The notes beneath the pieces are model-generated. The model searched no databases, was not told the DNA's origin, and saw only the letters and a program-made list of their open reading frames with translations. 64,000 bases of DNA from Mytilus edulis (taxonomy: Eukaryota; Mollusca; Bivalvia; Mytilida; Mytilidae). The stretch is taken from assembly GCF_963676685.1 (NCBI RefSeq), contig NC_092350.1:39775373-39839372 (forward strand). Direction: 5' to 3'. This document shows positions 23,221 through 34,922 of the stretch, in pieces. The first letter of the stretch is position 1; each line of letters opens with the position of its first letter. The position numbers were made by a program, and so were the translations under genes.

Positions 23221-24058
23221 ATGGCTGATGAAGATTTCAGGATGGACTAATTTGTAATCCATGTGACATTATGAAAAAAAGAAAATGTTCATGCTACATC
23301 TTGGTGCGAAAATTGCAATCAAGCAATGTGTTCTAACTGCGTAGACCATCATAACGCATTTATAGGCACAAACCGTCATACGGTGATTCCTTTAGAAGAT
23401 AAAGGTAAAATTCCAAAGTTCATATTAAGTCTTACACTGTTATGTAAAGAACATGACAAAGTAAGCGAATTTTATTGCAACTGTCACGATCGTCCTTGTT
23501 GTGTTCAATGTGTAACAGATTTCCACCAGCAGTGTTCAAAAGTTGTTCCTTTTGTAAACATCTTAGAAGAGGCAAAAACGTCAACTGCTTTAAATCAAGT
23601 GGAGCAGTCAGTGTCGGATACATTAAAAACTATAAATGAAATAACTATAAATAGACGAGAAAACATCAAGGCAAAAACAAATAGCATTGAAAAAGGGGGA
23701 ATCCTTTCGTAAGAAAATCGATCTCTTTCTTGACAGGGTACATGATACATTCACCAAAGATGTCCAAAATGTACATGCTAAGCAACTGAAAGAGATTGAA
23801 AAAGAAATCTACATACTTGCACAGAAAGGAGAAAAAATCCAAGAGATCGAGGAAGAAATTGACCGCATGAAGCAGTTTTCAACAAATCGGCAGACATTTT
23901 TTGGCATCCGTCATTTTGATGAAATGCTTTCGAAAGAAACAAGTGACCTGTTAAAAGCATATGAAAAGGGAACAATCAAAGAACCAGAGATGGAAATCAA
24001 ACTCAACGAAAAACTGAACGATTGTATATACACTTATCGTAATATCCGCCGACGGTAA
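23221..24058 (+). pseudogene. B-box (TRIM-like) protein ORF broken by single-base shifts
   Basis: The ORF is intronless. From an ATG at 23221 the frame hits a stop within ten codons. A second frame then gives a Cys-rich first B-box, with a further shift in an A7 run near 23275. From about 23290 the first B-box continues (WCENCNQAMCSNC), followed by a clear second B-box (LCKEHDKVSEFYCNCH then CCVQC) and a start of coiled coil. A third shift in a G5 run near 23696 moves the frame; the coiled coil then runs to TAA at 24056-24058. Bivalves have many such B-box/coiled-coil proteins, often followed by NHL repeats; no NHL part follows here. The role (ubiquitin ligation or signalling) is family knowledge only. 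It may be a pseudogene, or an intact gene with homopolymer sequencing errors. Confidence 0.7.
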
Positions 24059-24480
24059 GGAAAGTAAACGTCTTCCGAGCGTTTTGTTTTTGAACGATTT
24101 GTATTATGATAAAGAGAGAAAAAAAACTACTTGTGATGTTAGCATCAAACAATGAAAATAACATATCGTCCGCATTACTTTACAATGTAAAGTGACAAAA
24201 ATTTATTCAAGGTGACGACGACATTATCATATCCCATAAACCTTGTGGAAACTGTTATAAAAAACATATTTTGTGTAAATGTACATGTTTTACATACAAC
24301 TTTTGTTTTATTTACCGAGTCCGAGAATTTTAAATACAAATAAAATAAAAGTGAACTAAACAGGTACTTGAACATTCATACATAATGAATTTTCAGAAAA
24401 AGCATCAGTTGTCCTGTAAAACTATATAAAATAAGGAGGACGATATTGTACGATTGCAAATGAGATACTATCAAAATAAA
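24059..24480. other. No recognisable gene
   Basis: AT-rich sequence after the B-box ORF. No NHL-like or other coding continuation is visible in any frame. Confidence 0.4.
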
Positions 24481-24576
24481 ACAGTCATAGATACCAAACA
24501 TAAAACATAAACACCAGCTGCTCGTTTCGTCGAAAAAGAGTAATCAGCTATGACGCTCGAATAAAAGAATATGAAA

Positions 24577-24946
24577 AGTCTGGCGTATTAAATTATAACC
24601 CTGGTACCTTTGATCACTATTTACACCACTGGGTCGATGCCACTGCTGGTGGACGTTTCGTCCCCCCCGAGGGTATCACCAGCCCAGTAGTCAGCACATC
24701 GGTGTTGACATGAATATCCATTATGCGGTCATTTTTATAAATTTCCTGTTACAAAACTGTGAATATTTCGAAAAAGTAAGGATTTTCTTATCCCAGGGAT
24801 AGATTACCTTACCCGTATTTGGCACAACTTTTTGAAATTTTGGGTCCTCAATTGCTCTTCAACTTTGAACTTGTTTGGCTTTATTACTATTTTGTAGAAG
24901 AAACGCGCGTCTGGCGTATTAAATTATAACCCTGGTACCTTTGATA
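24577..24946 (-). repeat. GCGCGTTTCGTCTAC repeat, inverted longer copy with direct terminal repeats
   Basis: GTCTGGCGTATTAAATTATA followed by ACCCTGGTACCTTTGATC occurs at both ends (about 24585-24620 and 24910-24945). The interior has CCACTGGGTCGATGCCACTG, GTAGTCAGCACATCGGTG and CCCAGGGATAGATTACCTTA. It has the same organisation as 31663-32119. A further fragment with CTCGTTTCGTCGA lies at 24484-24560. Confidence 0.7.
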
Positions 24947-24949
24947 ATT

Positions 24950-25611
24950 ATAAAAAGACCAAAATAGTGTACGAAGTAGAAAAGCACTGATGATCAACTT
25001 TAAGCAACTAAAGTCATCGTACGGCATAAAACATCGAACTATTAATCGAAAAAAAAAACTACTAACGGCTTGATATATGGCAAAACGAAAAATAAAATAT
25101 ATGACAGACAGCAACCAATGACAATTATAAAAGATAAGAGGCTCCTTCCTGAGACCAGCACATTCGTTTTTAATGTGACGGGTTAAAACATGTTTCTGAG
25201 CGCTCAACCCTTCCCCCCATTTTTGGCAGTGATGCTGTATACGTTAGAAACAGAGTATGCCGTTATGTACTAGTTTTACCATCTCCGGCGCAGAGTTCAT
25301 ATCCGTTCCATACATGTTCCGCAATACTGCACTTAATATGATGTTTTCTTTCAATTCAATCGATTAACGACTTTTGATCAGCGGTATATTACTGCTGCAA
25401 TATTTATAAACTGTTTAGATAGTATGCTGCTGAATTTTAATGCAAAATGTAATAGTTTAGAAGACAAACAAAAACATTGTTTTTATTTCAGATGTAAATA
25501 TGATACGTACATGTACCAAAACTTTTTTAACTAAGAAACATAGAACTTTTATTTATTGTTAATAGGACTTAATTTTTATTGTTAAATATAGTATATGTGT
25601 TCATTTTAAAA
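24950..25611. other. No recognisable gene
   Basis: AT-rich sequence. A minus-strand frame at 24887-25207 overlaps the end of the neighbouring repeat and has no recognisable domain. Confidence 0.4.
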
Positions 25612-25712
25612 GAGGGACGAAGGATACTAGAGGGACAGTCAAACTCATAGATTCAAAATAAACTGACAACGCCATGGCTAAAAATAAACAGACAAACAGA
25701 CAAATAATAGTC
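25612..25712 (-). mobile_element. 3'-end fragment of the reverse-transcriptase element
   Basis: GAGGGACGAAGGATACTAGA, GGGACAGTCAAACTCATAGA and ACTGACAACGCCATGGCTAA match 46496-46590, which lies at the 3' side of the reverse-transcriptase pseudogene there. This is therefore a strongly 5'-truncated copy in minus orientation. Confidence 0.6.
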
Positions 25713-25719
25713 TCTTGTA

Positions 25720-26425
25720 ACTCTGTATAGCATGGCTCTAATTTTATGTTGTATTGTTATATACCAAGAGAAATAAGTATTAAAGAAACAACAGATACGG
25801 ATTACTCCGACTCATTTCCAGACATAAGCGAAACAAGGCGATTGTAAATTTGAAATTGTCAACTTAACCCTACCTTAGCAGCAACATACCAATTTCACCT
25901 GCATATAGGATATACATTTTCCAACTTATTTGGTATTCAATAGCTTTAAGCTGCAACTCAGAATTTTTATAAAATATCACCAGTGTCTGTACAGAAAGTT
26001 TATTAATAAGATCGTCTTTTTCATGAATAAAAATGTTCATCCAAAGATACAAAAATCGTGTTTATAAGTATTCCGTACCAATTCCACAATTAATACATGA
26101 GGGCCTCGGAGTATCGATTCTGGTATCCGACAATAGTTATCGTATAAATTACGTGTTGTAGTGTTCTTTTATTTGTCTTTGTAAATTATTAATCATTTTT
26201 AATTATTCCATTTTAGGTAATATCTTTTTTGGTTGGCTAGTCTTTGTTTGTTTTTCTTGTCTTTCATTTTTGCTTAAGTGCATTTTCTAATTGTTTGGTG
26301 TTCTTTTGTTGTTGTTTTTTTTGTTGGACTTTTTGGATAATTTGTGTTTGTTTTATAGTGATTAAAATGATAGGACAATGGTGAGGGCTGTACTCCAAAT
26401 TTCGACCTTTTACCTAGTATCCCTT
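25720..26425. other. No recognisable gene
   Basis: AT- and T-rich sequence. Between about 26220 and 26360 it is pyrimidine-rich with TTTGTTTG-like runs. Nothing codes visibly. Confidence 0.4.
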
Positions 26426-26433
26426 AAATTGAG

Positions 26434-26815
26434 AAAGGAAATGGGGAATGTGTCAAAGCGACAACAACCCAACCATAGAGCAGACAATAGCCGAAGGTCG
26501 CCAATGGGTCTTCAATGTAGCGAGAAACTCCCGCACATGTAGGCGTCCTTCAGCTGGCCCCTTAAAAAATACGTATACTAGTACACTGATATTGAACGTC
26601 ATACTAAACTAATCATAACAATACGCACATTAATATTCAGTTCAAGGGAAGTCCGAGTCCGATGTCAGAAGATGTAACAAAAGAAAAGAAAATAACAATA
26701 ATACATAAATAACAACAGACTACTAGCAGTTAACGGACATGCCAGCTCAAGACCTCAATTAAACTGATTGAAAGATTATGTCTTCATCATATGAATATCA
26801 GGCACAATCCCTCTG
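26434..26815 (+). repeat. Dispersed repeat, GGAAATGGGGAATGTGTCAA family
   Basis: Contains GGAAATGGGGAATGTGTCAA, GGTCTTCAATGTAGCGAGAA, GGCGTCCTTCAGCTGGCCCC, then CATAACAATACGCACATTAA and ACAGACTACTAGCAGTTAAC. The whole order recurs at 45463-46015, and the first part recurs inverted at 56565-56880. It is probably a non-autonomous element; I cannot name its class. Confidence 0.7.
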
Positions 26816-26914
26816 TTTATTTGTACACACATTGTTGTCAATATGTTTGAATTTTATGCAACTGTTAAACGAGTGGGAGGTTTAGCTATTCATAAAACCA
26901 GTTCAGTCCACTAT

Positions 26915-27010
26915 TTATAGCTGTTGGCGTTTGTTTTCTGTTGCACTTCAGTTTTCCTCTTACAGGTGATGTGTTTCCTCTGTTTTAGTTTCTAATTAGG
27001 ATTTGTTTTT
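26915..27010 (+). repeat. Short dispersed repeat with TCCTCTTACAGGTGATGTG
   Basis: GGCGTTTGTTTTCTGTTGCA, then CCTCTTACAGGTGATGTGTT, correspond to the reverse complement of 31055-31160. Two diverged copies are visible in the window. Confidence 0.5.
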
Positions 27011-27255
27011 CTCTCAATCGATTTAGAAATATTATTTTGTCAATGTTTCTGGGGTGAGCGATTTCTCAACTTAGTAACGTAATTAACAGTCCTGTTGATG
27101 CAAATATTTGCTCTAGCAGTACTCTGAGTAGGGTGGCTAAGAATATCTAAAAGTGGAGACCTTGGAGAGATGCTCTTGACATATCCTACCTCTGTTCAGA
27201 AAAATTCGAGATTCATCATTTATGATGCTTTTCGTTGACAATAGATATAGGAAGT

Positions 27256-27520
27256 TGTGGTATGAGTGTCAATGAGACATCTCTCCATCCAAATAACAAT
27301 TTAAAAAAGTAAACCATTGTAGGTCAATGTACGGCCTTCAACGCAGGGCCTTGGCTCACACCGACCAACAAACTATAAAGGGCCCCAAAATTACTAGTGT
27401 AAAACCATTCAAACGGGAAAACCAACGGTCTAATCCATATAAAAAAACGAGAAACGAGAAACACGTATAAATTACATAAACAAACGACAACTACTGTACA
27501 TCAGATTCCTGACAAGTTTG
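27256..27520 (+). repeat. SINE-like repeat, plus-strand copy
   Basis: Begins GTGGTATGAGTGTCAATGAG and includes TACGGCCTTCAACGCAGGGC and CCAACGGTCTAATCCATATA, matching 3848-4140 over nearly its full length. Confidence 0.65.
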
Positions 27521-28028
27521 CATGAGTTAGAGTTATCTCATCATGAAAGCGTAACCTTCTAGAAGTATCATGTATATATATATATGATGTCAACAAGTAA
27601 ATGGAAATCATGAGGGATTGAATATGTCTCCTTTGGACATATGGCCTTCATCATTCTGTTTAAGTCATCGCGAAATTTTTGTGACTAAGGAAGCCATATT
27701 TCAGATTTCTTATATTCATTCAGGTGTATCTATTATAACCTGGGTATGAATGTAACGTATATGTGATGGTGTCTAGTATACAAAGTGTAAAACAAAACTT
27801 GATTTGTATAATAATTGTGACGGGAAATTTTTCACTCGAGTAGTTTTGTCTACCACTTGTTCCATTTAAAGAATATTAAAGAAAAACAAAGAATTCCTTA
27901 TATAATTGACAGAAAACCAAACAACACGCTGATGCGCGTTCCATCTACAAAAGATTCAACAGTGACGCTTACAAAGTATTAGGGGTTGACGTAAAAGTAG
28001 TACAAATGTCAACGGCGGTTAATGCATC
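27521..28028. other. No recognisable gene; faint GCGCGTT repeat trace
   Basis: AT-rich gap. Around 27930-28010 there is a weak copy of the GCGCGTTTCGTCTAC family (GATGCGCGTTCCATCTACAA). A short TATATATATAT run is at about 27573-27584. Confidence 0.4.
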
Positions 28029-28077
28029 AGTAGTAGTAGTAGTAGTAGTGGAATGAGTAGTAGTAGTAGTAGTAGTA
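28029..28077. repeat. (GTA)n microsatellite
   Basis: Two runs of GTA/AGT triplets are separated by GTGGAATGA. It sits just beyond the 3' end of F-box/LRR pseudogene copy A. Confidence 0.9.
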
Positions 28078-28217
28078 TCAATGGCATATGAAATCAGTAA
28101 GATACAAGTGTTTCGTTATACAAAAATTAACTCAAATGAAATTGTCACATTTCAGGTACACTTGATTAACAAATTTAGAGGGAAGAAACCTCAAGGGGGG
28201 ACTTGTGAATTTAATAG

Positions 28218-29265
28218 ATTTCAAAAGGGACACAGTTTCTTAATTTTATCGTACAAAAGTTGGTGGTCGATATTTGCATTTGTGCCTTTCAGGTCAACTT
28301 CTCGTAGGTCTGGACACAGTTCAAATAATGTCAAAATTGTCACATTCGGTAACACTCTGCAAGCTTCCAGGCTTAAATATTTAAGATGTGAATGAACAAC
28401 ACGTTCTGTCTGTGGATCATTGTATGACATTGACACATAATCTTGCACACAACAATCCGGCCGATTATAAAACTCTTCAGGATTATCTTGGTTACTTTTA
28501 GTCTCTTCGGGTGTTTCTCTATGCTCACTTGATGTTTGTGTATAAGTTCTGACAGTTTGGGAATCGTCGTCCATTATACCCTCACAAAAAGAGCAATCGC
28601 GTTTCTCAAGCCATATACAAGATGAAATAAAAGATTGTATTCCTTTTCAATGTGATGCCGTAACAACCAAAAAAGCTGGCTTCCCGTATAGATAAGCAGT
28701 ATGTAGCAATGCTAGACAATGATAAATCCCCAATTTCTACATTATTGTCGAAAGAAATCTTCACAAGGTATCTACAGGAATTAGCAATTGCGATTACTCT
28801 GCTATCCATTGTATTGCGATTTTTCGATCGAAATCGCCAATATAATCTTTTTAAGTTTCTACATGCATTAGCAATAGCCATCAAGCTTTCATTAGTAATT
28901 TGGAATCCAGTTCTCAGCAATAGACGCGATGCTTTTGTCTGTAATTTTGTTTTATTCTAGTATTTCTAGAACTAACAGGTTTTTCGCATTTTTTGTTACT
29001 CATTCTATTACGTTGTCATCGAAAAAATAACAGTTGGCTATAGTTAGCTCTGTTAATCCAAAGTTAATACTGCATGCCGTGAATTCTTCACTTGAAACAG
29101 GGCAGCTTCGCAGGGCCAGATTTTTCAAGTTTCTTAATTGATTTAGAATTTGTCTTACAGTTGTGTCCTTCAATTGAAGATAAACACCAGAATGCACGTG
29201 TCTTATCTTTACCTTCAATTCTAACTTCTGAAGATTTGGATTGGATATCAACATTTGTTTTTAAA
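28218..29265 (-). pseudogene. F-box/LRR pseudogene, copy A (5'-truncated)
   Basis: This copy retains only the leucine-rich-repeat part (29254 downward) and the C-terminal region ending LREVDLKGTNANID and then CPF before a stop near 28218. Compared with copy B it has an in-frame TGA after DDNVIE, a further TAA, a deletion that removes about sixteen residues before the QITNES motif, and one extra A in an A-run near 28650 that shifts the frame. Homology to copy B stops abruptly near 29265, so the F-box is missing. An intact relative would pair an F-box (SCF ubiquitin-ligase adaptor) with cysteine-containing LRRs for substrate binding. This copy cannot encode that. Confidence 0.8.
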
Positions 29266-29551
29266 ATCACAGTCTAACCTGTATATAACGATTTTAAACA
29301 TAAAAGCACACCACCACACTGTATAAATATCTGTGAGAATATTTGGTTCAGCATGAAACCTATTTATCCAAAGTGGGAGTGTTCCGATATGACAGCGGAA
29401 ATACCTGTAAAGAACAAAAAAATGGTTTCTTTCCCCCTTACTTATATTCCCTATCAAAAAATGTTCGTTGTTAGAATAAAGAACAAAGAACTTCTGAAGG
29501 ATTTGCCTTCAACTGCAATTATATTGTATGCTTGCGAAACAATACTATCCA

Positions 29552-29790
29552 TAGCCGCTGCATGTTTATGCACCTGTCCTGATTGATTCAGGGGCCTGTC
29601 GTTCAGCAGTTATCGTTTGTTGATTTTGTTCATTGGTATTTTCCCGTTTGGATATATAAATTAGATCGTTGGTTTTCCTGTTCGAATTGTGTACGCTAAT
29701 AATTTTGGGGTCCTTTATAGCTTGCTATTTGGTCTATATCAAAGCCCTGTGTAAAAGTCCGTGTACTTTGGCCTGTGTTTGTTATTATCA
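29552..29790 (-). repeat. SINE-like repeat, minus-strand copy
   Basis: GCACCTGTCCTGATTGATTC, GGGCCTGTCGTTCAGCAG and TTTATAGCTTGCTATTTGGT follow the order seen at 22752-23020. It is diverged. Confidence 0.5.
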
Positions 29791-30164
29791 GGTTGAGAAC
29801 AACCCTCCCTCAGTCAAGGGGTCATTTTACTGATGTAGAAAAGAAAATAGAAATACCAAGGATTTGTATAGTTTCCGTATAGTTCTTCTATACAAAACCT
29901 TTGACAACTTAGAATTTTGTACTCAAAAAGAGGAGAGTTACAACATATTTTAAACAACTATTTCTAAAAGAGGGGTTCACTTATTTTGAATAATAATAAA
30001 CTGTTAAAGTAAATGTGTTAACATGGTTAAAGTCTAGAATTATTACAAAATTCTTGGACATGTTTTGACCATTTAATACCAGATAGATATATAGTTCTTT
30101 GAGAAAATATGAGCCCTTTTGTACAAACAAATATATTATAACTTATATTGATCCCTCATAAAAC
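29791..30164. other. No recognisable gene
   Basis: AT-rich gap with no supported features. Confidence 0.35.
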
Positions 30165-30259
30165 ATGTAAAAGGGATATTTATAACATTAAGGGGTTGCC
30201 CCCAAACTGATTATGACTTTGATGGAGAATTGTCTCATTGTCAGTCACACATACATAGA

Positions 30260-31019
30260 CCATATTTAATTATTTCTTGGTTAACAGGGAAAAAATACTT
30301 CAAAAATTAAAGAAATGTCAATTTACAAGTTATAAATCAAGTTTTCATGGTTTTAATAATGTCAAAACCTACTATTTTATGTTTACAAAAAAAATTAAAA
30401 TCGCTCGATTTTACTTTTCAAGCTTCGCCTCAAAAATTTCCAAATTAAATATTTTTTTATTAAAATTTTCAAATCGCTTGCTCGCCCCAAATTTTGGAGT
30501 CCAAAAATCCGTAGAACAAGAAATTAAATTGGTGTGGCCTAAGTTAAAATCTTGCAGGTTACACTATAAGTGTACAGACCTCATTGACATGGGTGTGCTC
30601 TTGACACAACCATTCTCCTACAGGGTTCTGAGGAAGAACGAAAAAATCGACACTGCTAACATTTACGGTCATCGTCACGAATTGAATGACCGATACGGTT
30701 CTGCTTTTTGACTCATTTAATACTGCTTTCGCGGTCAATATCTTTAAATACAAGAATACTTTGCTGCGCCTGAAAAAAAACCCAGATTGTATCCTCCAAA
30801 CTCCATGAAGGATTGTACATATCTCAGCTGTGCATCTGTATCTCAGGAATTGATTACCCTAGCTGTATTTGGCAAATCTTTTAGGAATTTTCGTCTTCAA
30901 TGCTCTCAACCTCGTACTCTCCATGAAACGGTTTATATAGTAAAAGGTCTGGTTTTGTCAATAATTTGTAAGAGTGTACATAAAGGAAATAGTAGTATAC
31001 CGCTGTTCAATAGTCATAA
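30260..31019. other. Unassigned stretch with an unrecognised 144-codon plus-strand frame
   Basis: A plus-strand frame at 30277-30711 is open but low in complexity at first (alternating AAAATTTC and CGCTCG motifs around 30395-30500). Its end (HRHELNDRYGSAF) looks compositionally normal. I do not recognise a family in either strand and do not call a gene. Confidence 0.3.
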
Positions 31020-31054
31020 ATGACATGAATTGAAACAATTTCGGGTGACAAACC

Positions 31055-31160
31055 AGAAATGAGGGAAACACATCAACTATAAGAGGAAATATATCTCAAC
31101 AACAGACCCATTGAACTGATACAAAAACAAACGTCAACACACATAGAAATGGACTATTTG
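31055..31160 (-). repeat. Short dispersed repeat, second copy
   Basis: GGGAAACACATCAACTATAA, then GAGGAAATATATCTCAACAA, mirrors 26915-27010 with moderate divergence. Confidence 0.45.
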
Positions 31161-31395
31161 ATAAATAACTGTCGTATTCCTGACTTTGTTTCAGGCCATT
31201 GACGGGTTGGTGTCTGAAAAGTATAGTATAATTATTACTTGGCCGGAACAATTTGTGTAACCCTTCCTCTGATTCATTTTTCAGCTCATCACATGATGGA
31301 TGTTTCTGGTTGTCTGAATTGTCATGATACATGTAGTTATGCCTATTATAATTCCCATGATTGTTTATTTTTTGGTTCAACGATTTGATGTTTTG

Positions 31396-33705
31396 CTCTA
31401 GTTTTCAGTTTGTATTTTCTGTGTTTTCTGGTCAATCTAAGAAGCTTGCTAGCTTTATCCTATTATTTTTGTTGAGGATCACATAGTTGTTCTTTTATTT
31501 TAATCTATCGGTCGCTCTAGTTGACTCTATATGTTTTTATTGTTAGTGTTGGGGTCATTCCATGATTTAATTATTTTTATTATTTGTTAACTTGAACTTC
31601 ATTAAATGCACTCGAAGACTCGGGTTGTACATTTTTTGAAAGGTTACTAAATCTATAAATAAACTCATCATATATACCAGGACTAAATTTTATATATACG
31701 CCAGACGCGCGTTTCGTCTACAAAAGACTCATCAGTGACGCTCGAATCCAAAAAAGTTTAAAAAAAAAGCCAATTAAAGTACGAAGTTGAAGAGCATTGA
31801 GATCCAAAATTCCTAAAAGTGTTGCCAAATACAGCTAAGATAATCTATGTCTGAGGTAGAAAAGCCTTAGTATTTCAAAAAAATCAAAATTTTGTAAACA
31901 GTTAATTTATAAATATAACAATATCAATGATAATTCATGTCAGCACAAAATGTGCTGACTACTGGGCTTTTGATACCCTCGGGGAAATAAATCTCCACCA
32001 GCAGTGGCATCGACCCAGTGGTTGTAAATAAACTCATCATAGATACAAGGACTAAATTTTATATATACGCCGGACGCGCGTTTCGTCTACAAAAGACTCA
32101 TCAGTGACGCTCGAATCCAAGGATAAGTATGTTTTATAAGGATTATTTGAAATTATTAACTCTGAATGTTACAGACTATTGTAATATTGTTGGCATTCAA
32201 GATTTAGGTTAACGAATTCAAATATTATAATTTGTGTTAGATCAGTAACTTCTAGTACTGAAACCGCATAATTTGGTATAGTAGGATCTGTGGAAATGGC
32301 AGATAAATATGCAGATTAGGTTAGTTATGCATTTAATATTTGTACTGCAGGTCTGCCATATTGACATCAACCTGATGGGATTTGACTATAATTGTATTTC
32401 AAGCCTTCACAAATACCTGTGAGGTAGGTTATGATATGTTGAATATATACGCGTTTTCCTTATTGTGTTGTCTGCTTTAGAAAGTGCTTTGTGCTTTGTT
32501 TTCACGTTTGTTCTTGCTTTGCATGTATATGTTATTTCTAATTATGCTTATTTAAATTTGGTATTTAACAGTTCATTGCATTACTGTTATATAATGTATT
32601 ACTAATGCACCGACATATGCATTATGATTAGATTTGATATTTAGATGTATTCATGAGACAATAGAATTGGGGATCACTATTTCCGACATAATGCAATGAT
32701 ATAGTATTCTTTTATTATTGAAATGCTTGGAAAAGTAAACAGTTTCCTTCTTTATAATTGTTAACATACTGTTTTAAAGCTTTTATATAGTACTTTATTA
32801 TATTACATCCGTTAATATAATGTATTGTTATTACAGGGTGTTTATTTTGGATTAAAAATATATAAACGAAATAAAGAATCCGTAACCCTTTATTTGTTTG
32901 GTGTATTTACTGCCCCGAAACAAGACTACAAAAAATCAACAGTCATATTTTTTTAACTTGGTACAGGCATTTTCTTAAACCTTATATGGTCTTGTGATGA
33001 TAAAACCAACACACCTTTATGCGCATATATGAGAGAACTAGTTCCCGGAAATTCGAATGTAATAAAACAAGTATTTCAGTTCTAACAAACAGACAAAACA
33101 AACACTTCTTTTTTAATGGCGTACAATTTTTTTTATTCAAAAGTATAAGTTAAAAGTGGTCTACAATAAAAACCAATCATTCATCTTTTATTTGATACCA
33201 AAGTTACCAAATATTCTACATATCTTGTAATGTACCCCCGTATGGACTGTTTTTTGTAAAATATATAGTACTTTCTGTATGATGTACTTGAAATAAAAAA
33301 GGACACAATTGTTTAATTGTTTTGCCTAAAACTTGGTCAATGTGTGCATTTGTGCCGATCAAGTCAACTTCTTTCAGGTCTGGATACTGTCAGAATAGTC
33401 ACATTTGATAAAAGTCTGCAAGCTTTCAGGCTCAAATATTTAAGATGTGAATGAACTTTAAACCCGGCACCTTGTTCATTTTCGTAATGCCTAATAAAAA
33501 CTCGTTCTTTTAGTGGATCAGTGTATGATATTGCTACATTATCTTGTACACAACCATCCTCACGATTATCAAAATTTTCATGCTTATCTTTTTTACTTTC
33601 ATTTTCGTCAATGGTTTTTTTCGGTTCATTGAATTTTATATTACTGATAGTTAGGGTATCGTCGTCAATTATACCTTCACAAAAAGAGCAATCGAGTTTC
33701 TCAAG
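31396..33705. repeat. Segmental duplication, copy B
   Basis: 31396-31662, 32120-32289 and 32290-33520 or so correspond in order to 38463-38721, 38722-38883 and 39905-41240. Long identical words such as AACTCTGAATGTTACAGACT, TGACATCAACCTGATGGGAT and TGCACCGACATATGCATTAT occur in both. The block includes the 3' end of F-box/LRR copy B. The dispersed repeat at 31663-32119 is inserted here and absent from the other copy. Confidence 0.9.
31663..32119 (+). mobile_element. 457 bp GCGCGTTTCGTCTAC element with direct terminal repeats
   Basis: Inserted after AAATCTATAAA; the paralogous site at 38711-38730 lacks it, which fixes both ends. A ~90 bp terminal block (AAACTCATCATATATACCAG ... GACGCGCGTTTCGTCTACAA ... 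TCAGTGACGCTCGAATCCA) occurs at 31663-31752 and again at 32028-32119. Between them is ~280 bp with AAGTTGAAGAGCATTGAGA and CAGCAGTGGCATCGACCCAG. There is no inverted terminal repeat, ORF or clear target duplication. It is either an LTR-like miniature element or a dispersed dimer of a ~368 bp satellite unit. Confidence 0.75.
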
Positions 33706-34916
33706 CTATTTACAAGATGAAATCAAAGATTGTATTCCTTTCAATGTGATCCCGTTACAACCAGAAAAACTGGCTTCCCGTATACATAAGCAGTAAGTAG
33801 CAATGCTAGATAATGACAAATCACCAATGTCTTTATTATTGTCGAAAGAAATCTTTATAAGGTATCTACAAGAACTAGCAATTGCGATTACTCCGCTATC
33901 CATTGTATTGCGATTTTTCGATCGAAAACGCCAATATAATCTTTTTAAGTTTCTACATGCATTAGCAATAGCCATCAAGCTTTCATTTGTAATCTGGACT
34001 CCTATGTGTGGATGATAAATTGAAAGACACAGCAGACGTGGACAATTCTCAGCAATAGACGCAATGCTTTTGTCTGTAATATTGTTGCATTCTAATATTT
34101 CTATAACTAACAGATTTTTTGCATGTTTTGTTATACATTCAATTCCCTCGTCATCGAACAAATGACAGTTGGAAATAGTTAGTTCTGTTAATCTAAAGTT
34201 AATATCGCATGACATGAATCCTTTACTTGAGACTGAGCAGTTTCGAATGGCCAGTATTTTCAAGTTTCTAGATTGCTTTAGAATATGTCTTACTGTGTTA
34301 TCCTCCAATTTCAGATGCACACCAGAATGATAATGGTAACCGTATCTTATTTTAACATCCAAATCTATCTTTTCAAGATTTGGATTGGTTTCAGTTAAGA
34401 ATATTAGATCATTATTTATTGTTTTTGATGATGGAAGTAGAAAGGAAATTTTTATTTCTTTCAAATTAAGTCCGCAAAAAAGATCAAAAGAGAAGATCAT
34501 TGGTTTATACATTTGTAAGTCCAAAGCTTGTAATTTTGTACATCGTTTGAGGACATCCTTGATCTATCTGGAATTTGTAAATGCTTTAAGTTTGAAAAAA
34601 CAATTTCGCTTTTGCTATTTATGATATCTTGAATTCCGATTCTATTAATACTCAATTCGTGTATAAATGTTTGTATAGTTCTTATATGTGCCACACGATT
34701 TTCCGTTTTAGAATCTTGCTCCGCCGACGACCGAGGGAGTTTTGATAAATCATAATAATTAAATGTTCTCCAAAAATCTGGTAAAATAGACAATTTCTTC
34801 CAATGTCGACAAACCCTACTTATTGTATGATACAGTTCATTCTGTGGGATGTATGACAAAATTATAAGGAGAAGTTCCAGTGGGACATGGTTGATATTCA
34901 TCTTAGTGTTGATCGC
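33370..34916 (-). pseudogene. F-box/LRR gene copy B, longest but disrupted
   Basis: Minus strand. An acceptor-like TTGTCTTGCAG precedes 34916 and the first ATG is at 34899-34901. An F-box follows (PLELLLIILSYIPQNEL ... CRHWKKL). Near 34560 the frame must shift to continue into LKRCTKLQALDLQ and then about eight LRRs of the cysteine-containing FBXL type (LTELTISNCHLFDDEGI; ITDKSIASIAENCPRLLCL; ITNESLMAIANACRNLKRLY). A TAG at 33706-33708 interrupts the LRRs relative to copy A, which has TGG there. The frame then stays open to about 33385, where a deletion of about a dozen bases relative to copy C shifts it and a stop follows. FBXL proteins are substrate adaptors of SCF ubiquitin ligases. A shortened protein ending at 33706 remains possible if the 34560 shift is an error. 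Confidence 0.75.
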
Positions 34917-34922
34917 CTGCAA

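Noticed and set aside
30277..30711. 144-codon plus-strand frame
   Set aside because: The first half is low-complexity alternating A/T and CGCTCG sequence. No family recognised on either strand.
34902..34922. Non-ATG start seven codons upstream of the F-box ATG
   Set aside because: The bases TTGTCTTGCAG there read as a splice acceptor, so the codons before 34901 are probably intron or 5' UTR.
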